Below, one piece after another: positions 31,593 to 37,510 of a DNA stretch of 39,502 nucleotides. Under the pieces are notes generated by a model that was not told the origin of the DNA, made no database searches, and saw only the letters and a list, made by a program, of their open reading frames with translations. Origin of the DNA: a virus; IMG/VR virus record IMGVR_UViG_3300044627_006044, positions 1 through 39,502 of that record, one strand, 5' to 3'. How positions within the stretch are numbered: the first letter of the stretch is position 1; each line of letters opens with the position of its first letter. The translations under genes were made by a program, and so were the position numbers.

Positions 31593-31874
31593 ATGGACAA
31601 GTACACGACGAACGCGGTTTTCACCCCTGCCGATAACAAGCCCGTGGTTGTCCAGATCCAAGGGCCTGAATGCGTGGGACAGGCGGGACGGAATGACGAC
31701 TACGTTTACCGCTACTTCGTGTGGATGGAGAACGAGGACGGAAACGAAGTGGGCCGGATTTACGAGTGCAGCAGCTACGGGGCCGCCCAGTCGCTCGGCA
31801 ACAAGATTGCCGCTGACCGAGGGCTGGAAATCAATGACGAGTCGCAGCCGATGACTCGACGCGGGTACTATTAA
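31593..31874 (+). CDS. Orphan protein 1 of the rightward island
   Basis: A 93-aa protein. ATG 31593 is preceded by GAGGAG, seven bases away; the GTG three bases before is in frame but less likely. DKYTTNAVFTPADNKPVVVQ and YVYRYFVWMENEDGNEVGRI suggest a small alpha/beta protein with a C-terminal helix (AAQSLGNKIAADRG). Not recognised. It has its own promoter and is followed by a hairpin, so it is an independent unit. Confidence 0.68.
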   Translation: MDKYTTNAVFTPADNKPVVVQIQGPECVGQAGRNDDYVYRYFVWMENEDGNEVGRIYECSSYGAAQSLGNKIAADRGLEINDESQPMTRRGYY

Positions 31875-31879
31875 CACAA

Positions 31880-31925
31880 CCCCCACACGCCCCCGGGACT
31901 GGCTCGGGGGCCAATTATCCGGCAA
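31880..31925 (+). terminator. Hairpin module C, copy 1
   Basis: GCCCCCG and CGGGGGC (31889-31895 with 31905-31911) close a 9-nt loop; a 46-bp block around it recurs at 33076-33121 with only about four differences. It ends the first unit of the island. There is no long U-tract. Confidence 0.5.
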
Positions 31926-31953
31926 TAATGAACACCTCCAGTCTATTCGATTC

Positions 31954-31963
31954 TTCCACGGAA
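31954..31963. promoter_or_regulatory. Candidate operator, TTCCACGGAA
   Basis: Reverse complement of the site at 31454-31463 and at nearly the same distance from the following -35 (48 bp here, 49 bp there). Confidence 0.45.
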
Positions 31964-32011
31964 GGCCCGTTTCGGAGTCCAAAAAATCCCCGGTTTTTTG
32001 TGGTTTCCGCC

Positions 32012-32041
32012 TTGTCAAACGATCGATACCGATCGTATAGT
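32012..32041 (+). promoter_or_regulatory. Rightward promoter, copy 2
   Basis: TTGTCA (32012-32017), TATAGT (32036-32041), 18-nt spacer made of two CGATCG palindromes separated by ATAC (32020-32035). The -10 is again six bases from the conserved ATGTCAGACGCACAACGCG segment. The two spacers differ in length by 2 nt. Confidence 0.6.
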
Positions 32042-32047
32042 TAGAGC

Positions 32048-32098
32048 ATGTCAGACGCACAACGCGAACGACGCCAACCCCGCGAGATGATGACATGA
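32048..32098 (+). CDS. Leader mini-ORF MSDAQRERRQPREMMT
   Basis: Sixteen codons from the conserved ATG six bases after the -10. The stop TGA overlaps the ATG of the next gene (ATGA), so translation of the leader could couple to it. Copy 1 has a premature TGA after codon 7 but shares the first six codons. Confidence 0.4.
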   Translation: MSDAQRERRQPREMMT

Positions 32099-32331
32099 GC
32101 CGATTGATTGCCAGCCGCACGCTGACCGGAACACCCCGCTTTATTGGAAAGCCGATGACCTACACGGTTGAGGTCTTTGACAACCCGCACGAAAAGAATC
32201 CCGGATGCCGTTTTTCTGTGCATATCAATGGGGTTGCCCGTCGCTGGGTTGCGTCCGAAAGAAGTGCAATTATCCAAATGAATCGTGCTGCAATTGAGCC
32301 GTGGGGCTGTCAGCTCTGCTTCTATCGGTAA
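32095..32331 (+). CDS. Orphan protein 2 of the rightward island
   Basis: A 78-aa protein. It overlaps the leader mini-ORF (ATGA). SRLIASRTLTGTPRFIGKPM followed by YTVEVFDNPHEKNPGCRFSV and IIQMNRAAIEPW: a small beta protein of unknown kind. It has a lower GC than the head genes next door. The following gene is separated from it by hairpin module B. Confidence 0.6.
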   Translation: MSRLIASRTLTGTPRFIGKPMTYTVEVFDNPHEKNPGCRFSVHINGVARRWVASERSAIIQMNRAAIEPWGCQLCFYR

Positions 32332-32346
32332 CCACCCCCACCACCC

Positions 32347-32400
32347 GCCCCCGGCACACCGCCGGGGGCTTCCTCAAGCTGATGGAGATGATGACAGATG
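32347..32400 (+). repeat. Hairpin/RBS module B, copy 1
   Basis: A 54-nt unit: stem GCCCCCGGC/GCCGGGGGC (9 bp, 5-nt loop), then TTCCTC, a GATGGAGATGATGACAG ribosome-site segment and the ATG of the next gene. The unit recurs at 32629-32682 with two differences. Confidence 0.7.
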
Positions 32401-32619
32401 GATTCCACGTACGAGATTGGCGGACTCACCATCAAGATGACACCTGCAGCGGCTGCACGCTGGAATGCAGGCATGGCGACCCTAAATGATCTGCGCAGTT
32501 CGCGGGTGCATTTGCCCAGCGAGGACCGAGAAATCACCCTTCGGCGTGCGGTGTCGGACAGACTGCAACCGGAAGTTGCCAATCAGATGTTTGGAATGCC
32601 TGCAAACGCGATTGAGTAG
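32398..32619 (+). CDS. Orphan protein 3 of the rightward island
   Basis: A 73-aa protein; ATG 32398 with GGAG upstream inside module B. Helical: DSTYEIGGLTIKMTPAAAAR, then NDLRSSRVHLPSEDREITLR. It ends in TAG. Not recognised; no Cys or membrane segment. Confidence 0.6.
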   Translation: MDSTYEIGGLTIKMTPAAAARWNAGMATLNDLRSSRVHLPSEDREITLRRAVSDRLQPEVANQMFGMPANAIE

Positions 32620-32628
32620 TTGCCTACC

Positions 32629-32682
32629 GCCCCCGGCACATCGCCGGGGGCTTCCTCTAGCTGATGGAGATGATGACAGATG
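32629..32682 (+). repeat. Hairpin/RBS module B, copy 2
   Basis: Fifty-two of 54 bases match copy 1, including both arms of the 9-bp hairpin and the GGAGATGATGACAGATG start segment. It closes the previous gene and starts the next. Confidence 0.7.
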
Positions 32683-33069
32683 TCGACGACCAAAACGATT
32701 GCTGCTTTCAAAAGCGGCCGAAGTTCATGCGTCCCCGGCGTGAAATACGATGCCCGCCGATTGCGTCTGTATTACTCGATTGACGCGTCGAACAATCCCG
32801 TGGATGTGTCGGCCAATCGTCATTTTCTGCAGTATTTTACGAAAGACGGCGTCTTCATGGGTCCAGACGGAGATGGTATCCAACCTGTGTTTCGTAATGA
32901 CCACCTAGAGGTACAGAACGCTACGTGGGGCTGGTTGTTCGATTTCCGCGACGACGACTACATCGGTCGGCCCGCTACCAGAGAGGAGCGCGAGGCGAGC
33001 TTGCTGGCTGGTCCTCGTGGTCCGATTCGTGTTGACGGACGATTAGCGTACGTTCGGGACTATCACTAG
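32680..33069 (+). CDS. Orphan protein 4 of the rightward island
   Basis: A 129-aa protein beginning STTKTIAAFKSGRSSCVPGV. Beta-rich (RRLRLYYSIDASNNPVDVSA, WGWLFDFRDDDYIG), ends in TAG. The ATG is the one supplied by module B. It has no known motif. It looks like an accessory protein binding something acidic or a partner protein. Confidence 0.65.
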   Translation: MSTTKTIAAFKSGRSSCVPGVKYDARRLRLYYSIDASNNPVDVSANRHFLQYFTKDGVFMGPDGDGIQPVFRNDHLEVQNATWGWLFDFRDDDYIGRPATREEREASLLAGPRGPIRVDGRLAYVRDYH

Positions 33070-33075
33070 TTCCCA

Positions 33076-33121
33076 CCCCCACACGCCCCCGGGATTGGCT
33101 CGGGGGCCAACCATCCGGCCA
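33076..33121 (+). terminator. Hairpin module C, copy 2
   Basis: GCCCCCG/CGGGGGC stem (33085-33091 with 33101-33107) inside a 46-bp block shared with 31880-31925. It ends the promoter 2 unit. Confidence 0.5.
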
Positions 33122-33153
33122 TTCCGGATAGTTCACCAAACCACAAGGATTGA

Positions 33154-33516
33154 ATGCCCGTGAAAATTGGATTTCAGGAGGTCGTCGACAGCGAACATGG
33201 GCCTGTCACGCTCCCATGGAGACTGCGACTCCTTGTCGATGTCGAATTGGACGTGGAGCTTGCAGGAAAAGACGTGCTTTTGAAGTGTTGGCAACCGGAC
33301 GACCCCAGGGGGGTGCCGCAGGAATTTGATGAGCTTTCTGCCAAAAAGGCTGAAATCAAGACGTGGCATCCAACGATCAGCCATGAACAAGTTGCACAGT
33401 TTTTGCGAACAGCTCAGCAAAAACTCGACTTGCTGATTTCTTCCGGGCCAATTTGTTCTTGTGCCGACTGCACACCCTGCCGCAATGCCCACTCGCGTCG
33501 CACTACCTCGAAATAG
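33154..33516 (+). CDS. Orphan protein 5 of the rightward island
   Basis: A 120-aa protein, ATG 33154 with AAGGATTGA upstream. PVKIGFQEVVDSEHGPVTLP, LLVDVELDVELAGKDVLLKC, and a C-terminal Cys cluster CSCADCTPC that may bind a metal. It is lower in GC than neighbours. Ends in TAG. Not recognised. Confidence 0.65.
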   Translation: MPVKIGFQEVVDSEHGPVTLPWRLRLLVDVELDVELAGKDVLLKCWQPDDPRGVPQEFDELSAKKAEIKTWHPTISHEQVAQFLRTAQQKLDLLISSGPICSCADCTPCRNAHSRRTTSK

Positions 33517-33535
33517 TCACCCCGACCACCACACC

Positions 33536-33751
33536 ATGCCCAAACGCCCAACCAAACCGACTCCCCCCTACACCTCGGCGGAGGTCGCCACGATGCTCGA
33601 ACTGTCCGCCCCATCGATCCGCCGCCTGGCCAAGTCCCTGCAGGTCGGCACCCGCAAGGGCCACGACTGGTTTTTCACGGACGCTGACGTAGCGACCCTG
33701 CGGACACGCCCCGGGTGGGGTGGCTCTCGGCGGAAGGTGGCCACCCCATGA
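33536..33751 (+). CDS. Small HTH protein, excisionase/MerR-type
   Basis: A 71-aa protein; ATG 33536 chosen because the frame upstream overlaps the previous gene. YTSAEVATMLELSAPSIRRL followed by AKSLQVGTRKGHDWFFTDAD is a winged-helix of the excisionase/MerR type (DNA-binding helix at TMLELSAPSIRRLAK). It could be the island's regulator, an Xis, or a repressor acting on the TTCC(RY)GGAA sites. It overlaps the ASCH gene by ATGA. Confidence 0.72.
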   Translation: MPKRPTKPTPPYTSAEVATMLELSAPSIRRLAKSLQVGTRKGHDWFFTDADVATLRTRPGWGGSRRKVATP

Positions 33752-34236
33752 AAGCCCTCACGATTAGAGAACCGTGGGCCAGCCTGATCGCTGACGGCGG
33801 CAAACTGATCGAGAACCGCAGCTGGTTCACGCGGTACCGGGGGCCCCTGGCGATCCACGCGGGATGCGGGTGGGAACGTCGCGCGGGGGAATTGATGTCG
33901 GTCGCTCTGGGGGCCACAGTCCCGCAGCCAATCCGCCACCACCACACCGCCGGGCGCGTGCTGGCCATCGTCGAGTTGGTCGACTGTGTGCCGCTCGACG
34001 AGCTGGCTGACCGCTACCCGATGCACGCGGCGACTAACCGACAGCATCTGTTCGGTCCGTGGTGCTGGGTGCTCGACCAGGTGCAGCCGGTCGACACACG
34101 CTATTCAGTCCCGGGCCGCCTCGGGCTCTGGGATTGGTCTCCGACACAGGCCCCGGTCCCCATGGGCTGTCCCTCGACAGTGGTCGACCTGGCTCGCCTG
34201 CAGTCCGGTTTTCGCGCGTTCGCGTCGCCAGGTTGA
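33748..34236 (+). CDS. ASCH-domain protein
   Basis: A 162-aa protein from ATG 33748. KALTIREPWASLIADGGKLI, ENRSWFTRYRGPLAIHAGCG, then RVLAIVELVDCVPLDE and HLFGPWCWVLDQVQPVD: the classic ASCH domain, an RNA-binding PUA-like fold, with the conserved REPWASLI, K, ENR, W and YRGP positions. The RNA target is unknown. It ends near 34236, with its last part antisense to a leftward frame. Confidence 0.85.
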   Translation: MKALTIREPWASLIADGGKLIENRSWFTRYRGPLAIHAGCGWERRAGELMSVALGATVPQPIRHHHTAGRVLAIVELVDCVPLDELADRYPMHAATNRQHLFGPWCWVLDQVQPVDTRYSVPGRLGLWDWSPTQAPVPMGCPSTVVDLARLQSGFRAFASPG

Positions 34237-34321
34237 ACTCCTCGGCAAGCACGTCGCGCGGGTCTTCGCGGTGCAGGCCCAGACTGCGAGTGAGCTGGGC
34301 CACCTGTTCCGCGGGCGTCAT
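34034..34321 (-). CDS. Leftward frame after zinc-ribbon gene, possibly truncated
   Basis: ATG 34321 overlaps the previous stop (ATGA). Residues 1-45 (TPAEQVAQLTRSLGLHREDP, RDVLAEEFNLATRTRENR) look like a natural helical protein. The remainder is antisense to the ASCH gene and Pro/Gly/Arg-rich. It could be an original packaging-operon gene whose end was lost when the rightward island entered, or a genuine overlapping gene. Confidence 0.4.
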   Translation of the reverse strand: MTPAEQVAQLTRSLGLHREDPRDVLAEEFNLATRTRENRTAGEPGRPLSRDSPWGPGPVSETNPRARGGPGLNSVCRPAAPGRAPSTTDRTDAVG

Positions 34322-34725
34322 GCCGCCGGAGTGACGTCAAGTTCCGCGCGGTCCGCCTCGCTGGCAAGGTTGCGCAGTTGCGTGGCGATTTTGCGGACGC
34401 TGTTGACGTCCAGGACGACCACCTGGCGCGTGCCCACCGTCGAGCAATTGCGGGCCTCCTTTTCCAACGTTTCGGCCAATTCCTCGGCCCACTCGCTGGC
34501 CCGGCTGTATTTGGCGCCGGTCTGCTTCCAGGTCTTGCCGCAGTCGTCACACACGCAATGCCGGACGCGTCCGGCCGTCTTGTAAACCCGGGTCCGGCCG
34601 TGCTCGGGATTGACCGGACACACCGCCCGCCGCATTCGCCCGTTGAGCCCGGTGGCGCTGTCGGTCGCCTCGGTGGCTGCTTCCTGCACGGGCTGCTCTG
34701 GCAACAATTCACGTTGTTTGGCCAT
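34318..34725 (-). CDS. Zinc-ribbon protein in packaging operon
   Basis: A 135-aa protein. CPVNPEHGRTRVYKTAGRVR and CVCDDCGKTWK form a zinc ribbon (residues about 36-65). The C-terminal half (ELAETLEKEARNCSTVGTRQ, VVVLDVNSVRKIATQLRNLA) is helical. Placed right after the large terminase, it probably assists packaging or DNA contacts. Its stop is coupled to the next leftward frame (ATGA). Confidence 0.68.
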   Translation of the reverse strand: MAKQRELLPEQPVQEAATEATDSATGLNGRMRRAVCPVNPEHGRTRVYKTAGRVRHCVCDDCGKTWKQTGAKYSRASEWAEELAETLEKEARNCSTVGTRQVVVLDVNSVRKIATQLRNLASEADRAELDVTPAA

Positions 34726-34726
34726 G

Positions 34727-36667
34727 TCACAACTCCACGATCCGGAGGTTTCCAGCCCCGGTCGTCGGGTCCGATTGTAGCACGGGCCGGGCTTTCAGGG
34801 CAGCACCCTGGGTGAGCAACTTGAGCGCGGCAAACGCGTACCGACAGGCGTCTCGAAAATCGTTCGGGACATGCGGGTCGAGCCGTTCCCACCGCTCGCG
34901 ATAGTTGCCGTCCGGCCCCACCGTCCCCACGGGTCCATCGTTGAGCAGCTGCTCGAGGAAATCTTGGTGCTGGGCCAGCGACCCCGCGTACAGACTGCAC
35001 CCGGTCTGCTGGGTGTCGTGCGCCGCGATCGCCGAGTCCATCCAGTCCTGGGTCGAGTTGGTGTCGACCAGGACGATCCGCTGGCCCGGGCTGCTGGTGT
35101 TCTCTCCCAACTGCCGGCGCTGCACGTAGGTTCCCAGCGACGTCGTTGAGCCCCTCGCCGCGTAGATCCGCCGCCGCCGCCGGGGCGACCGACAATACTT
35201 GTACACCAACGACGTGCGATACCCGCTGTCCATCAACGCCAACCGCACCTTGACCGACCCCACCGTCTCCAGGGGAATCACCCGGTCGAGTACCGCGGCA
35301 TCGACCTGGGCCAGCTCCCGGCAGGTGCCGTAGCTCAGCACGTGGGCCCGCTCGGTGTGGTCCCAGGCGATCACCACGTACACGTAGTGCTCGAGCTGCT
35401 TGTCGATTCCGGCTGTCACGAGCACAGTCCGCTGCGGTGCGGTCCCCTCGGGAAATTTGGAGTCGATCCACCGCTGCCCCACCTTCTCCCAGGTCTCCCG
35501 CCGTTCCGACGCCTCCCAAGTCTGCGCCTTCCACTGGTTGACGAACGCCCGCAGGCTCTGCGGCCGCGCCTTGACCGCCAGAAACTTTCGCGCGAAGTCA
35601 CCCCACCCGGGAATCGCCTGCGCGTACCAGCTCGGCAGGTGGTAGCTGGCGATCTCGCTGGCCCGGGCCGGTGTGCCGGTCACCCACGGGGCCTCGGGCC
35701 ATCCGCGCCACTCGGGCCGGGTTTCGGCAACCGACAGCTCGAGGGCGGCCGCGTCGTCGACCTGGCACCCCTCGGGCACCCACACCCCCCGCCGCAGCAT
35801 CCAGGGCCGGTCTTCACTCGGCAGGCTGGCGTGGCAGTGCTCGCACACGTAGACGGCGGTGGCCGCAGCGACCTCGGGATCGCTCCGCCCGTCGGGTCCC
35901 GTCTGCCATTTGATTCCGTGGCGACCTTTCTCGTCGCCCAGGATCAGCACCTGATAGCGCTGGCAGGCCCGGCAGGGCACGAACAACTGGCAGTTGCTCC
36001 CCTGCAACCGCAGCCGCTCGACTCGGGACCGGTGTTTGACCGAGGGAGTTCCCTCGACCACTACCTTCCGCGACGGGAGGAAGTCGTTGAACCGGTCGAA
36101 AAACAAATCGAGGGGGTCCCCTTCCGTGCTGGTTCCCACCTGTTCCCATTTGTCGACCTCGTTGGCGTGTCCGACTCTGCAGTTTTTGTCCGCGAGACTC
36201 GACGGGCTGCGCGACCAGGCGACGTAGCACCGGGCGGACTCGAATTCGATCAGATCCCGCTTCTGCAGGTGCTCGGGATGCACCAACAGATCCGAGAGTG
36301 GTCCTTTCCGGAGCATTTCGTAGAGCCGGGCGGTCACATCGATCGACAATTTCTCCCGCGAGCTGGCCAGCATCATCGGACTGGGCGACTGGTGAGCCGC
36401 ATTGAGCAGGCAACACGACCCGAAGAACGTTTTGCCGAGTCGAACACCCCACTGAAGAACGATCACCCGCACCCGATGATCGTCCCACGCATCCCCCGGG
36501 CCGCCCAAAGCTCCGATTTGTGGATAGAACAGACCGTCATAGGGCTTTCCCGTGTCAGTCACCACGTATTTTGCGGCCCAATCCACGAATTTCAGCGGTT
36601 TTCGGGGTTCAAACTCCCCCCAGCAGTCGGCGAAATCGACGGTGCAACCCAATCCTGCAGTGTTCAT
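34727..36667 (-). CDS. terL: Terminase large subunit, GpA family
   Basis: A 646-aa protein from ATG 36667 (ATGA with the small subunit). The ATPase shows Walker A QWGVRLGKT (72-80) and Walker B HANEVDKW (167-174). FVPCRACQRY and VYVCEHCHA form the CxxC pairs typical of the GpA family (PF05876). Nuclease acidic residues lie in VTAGIDKQLEHYVYVVIAWD, VRLALMDSGYRTS and PNDFRDACRYAFAAL. It cuts and packages DNA; lambda A is the model, so packaging from cos-type sites is plausible. Confidence 0.95.
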   Translation of the reverse strand: MNTAGLGCTVDFADCWGEFEPRKPLKFVDWAAKYVVTDTGKPYDGLFYPQIGALGGPGDAWDDHRVRVIVLQWGVRLGKTFFGSCCLLNAAHQSPSPMMLASSREKLSIDVTARLYEMLRKGPLSDLLVHPEHLQKRDLIEFESARCYVAWSRSPSSLADKNCRVGHANEVDKWEQVGTSTEGDPLDLFFDRFNDFLPSRKVVVEGTPSVKHRSRVERLRLQGSNCQLFVPCRACQRYQVLILGDEKGRHGIKWQTGPDGRSDPEVAAATAVYVCEHCHASLPSEDRPWMLRRGVWVPEGCQVDDAAALELSVAETRPEWRGWPEAPWVTGTPARASEIASYHLPSWYAQAIPGWGDFARKFLAVKARPQSLRAFVNQWKAQTWEASERRETWEKVGQRWIDSKFPEGTAPQRTVLVTAGIDKQLEHYVYVVIAWDHTERAHVLSYGTCRELAQVDAAVLDRVIPLETVGSVKVRLALMDSGYRTSLVYKYCRSPRRRRRIYAARGSTTSLGTYVQRRQLGENTSSPGQRIVLVDTNSTQDWMDSAIAAHDTQQTGCSLYAGSLAQHQDFLEQLLNDGPVGTVGPDGNYRERWERLDPHVPNDFRDACRYAFAALKLLTQGAALKARPVLQSDPTTGAGNLRIVEL

Positions 36668-37260
36668 CCCGCGTCCTCCGGGTCGGCGGCATCGTTCTCC
36701 GCTCCTGAAACGTCCCTTTCGAATCGCCAGTTGGCCAGCTGCGACAGGAAGATGCGGACCCGCTCGACGCAATCTCGCCGGAAATCAGTCCGCACCTCAC
36801 TCGGGACCAACGGGGCCAGCGCGTCGGGCAACTGCTCAATCTGGGCTTTCAGTCGGCTGAACATCCCGCGGATGGAGGCTTTGGCCGCCGCTCGGGTCAC
36901 CAGTTCCCCCGCCTCCTGCTGCAGTTTGAGGCTGGCCCGGGCGTTGGCCAGGCGAAGCGACTCCTCCTCCAGCGACTGCTTGGCGGTGGTGTCAGCCCCA
37001 CGGTTGCCGCGAGCCATCCGCCATCGGGCGATGGCCTGCACGTCGTAGGCTCCCTCCTGGCCGGGGCACCCCGTCGGACCGACACGCCACTGCTTGACGG
37101 TTTGGAGCTCCAACCCAAACCACTCGGCGACCTCCCCCAAGGTCCGCACCACGGTCCCGCCATTGCCTCCCCCAGAGTCAATCAGCCGTTGGAGTTGCAG
37201 CAGCTGGTCCGGGGAGGCCTGTTGCAACCAGTCGGCCAAGGAGATTGGCGCGGATGGCAT
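36664..37260 (-). CDS. terS: Terminase small subunit, Nu1-like
   Basis: About 198 aa from ATG 37260; an earlier ATG at 37347 would add an Arg/Ser-rich stretch and a longer overlap with the gene before. TVVRTLGEVAEWFGLELQTV and KQWRVGPTGC...YDVQAIARWR form the winged HTH of Nu1-type small terminases (about 37-81). An oligomerisation helix follows (SLEEESLRLANARASLKLQQ) and a C-terminal part that would contact the large subunit. It recognises the packaging site. Confidence 0.82.
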   Translation of the reverse strand: MPSAPISLADWLQQASPDQLLQLQRLIDSGGGNGGTVVRTLGEVAEWFGLELQTVKQWRVGPTGCPGQEGAYDVQAIARWRMARGNRGADTTAKQSLEEESLRLANARASLKLQQEAGELVTRAAAKASIRGMFSRLKAQIEQLPDALAPLVPSEVRTDFRRDCVERVRIFLSQLANWRFERDVSGAENDAADPEDAG

Positions 37261-37510
37261 CGACGCCTTCGGCCGAGACCTCGAGCCGGATGGCCGGTTG
37301 CGGCGGCGCGGGCTTCGCGGTGCGACCGATTCGGAGGTTTTGCTCATTCATCTGCACCAACGCCAAGGCGGCGGCGATCCGGTCCTTGGGGGCCTGCAGT
37401 TTGTCGGCCGCCATCTGGGCCAGCACCGCCGGCAGGATCCGCCGCGCGTTGGGGCCGATCTCCCAGGGGCCCGCCTCGGTCGGTGGTGGGGATGTGGTCG
37501 CCTCATCCAT
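37178..37510 (-). CDS. Hypothetical protein upstream of small terminase
   Basis: A 110-aa protein. The N-terminal half is helical (NARRILPAVLAQMAADKLQA, PKDRIAAALALVQMNEQNLR), then a Pro-rich linker and a short tail VSAEGVDAIRANLLGRLVAT. Its end overlaps the start of the small terminase by about 80 bp in another frame. It overlaps the ABC/GNAT gene by 8 bp. The function is unknown; it may be a DNA-binding partner for terminase. Confidence 0.65.
   Translation of the reverse strand: MDEATTSPPPTEAGPWEIGPNARRILPAVLAQMAADKLQAPKDRIAAALALVQMNEQNLRIGRTAKPAPPQPAIRLEVSAEGVDAIRANLLGRLVATGLPGPAAATPTAD

Noticed and set aside
34101-35534. 477-codon leftward frame
   Set aside because: Lies in another frame of the large terminase and zinc-ribbon genes; Arg/Pro/Gly-rich without motifs.
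35342-37048. 568-codon open frame on the plus strand
   Set aside because: It is antisense to the terminase genes, whose protein motifs are clear. Long opposite frames are expected in high-GC DNA.
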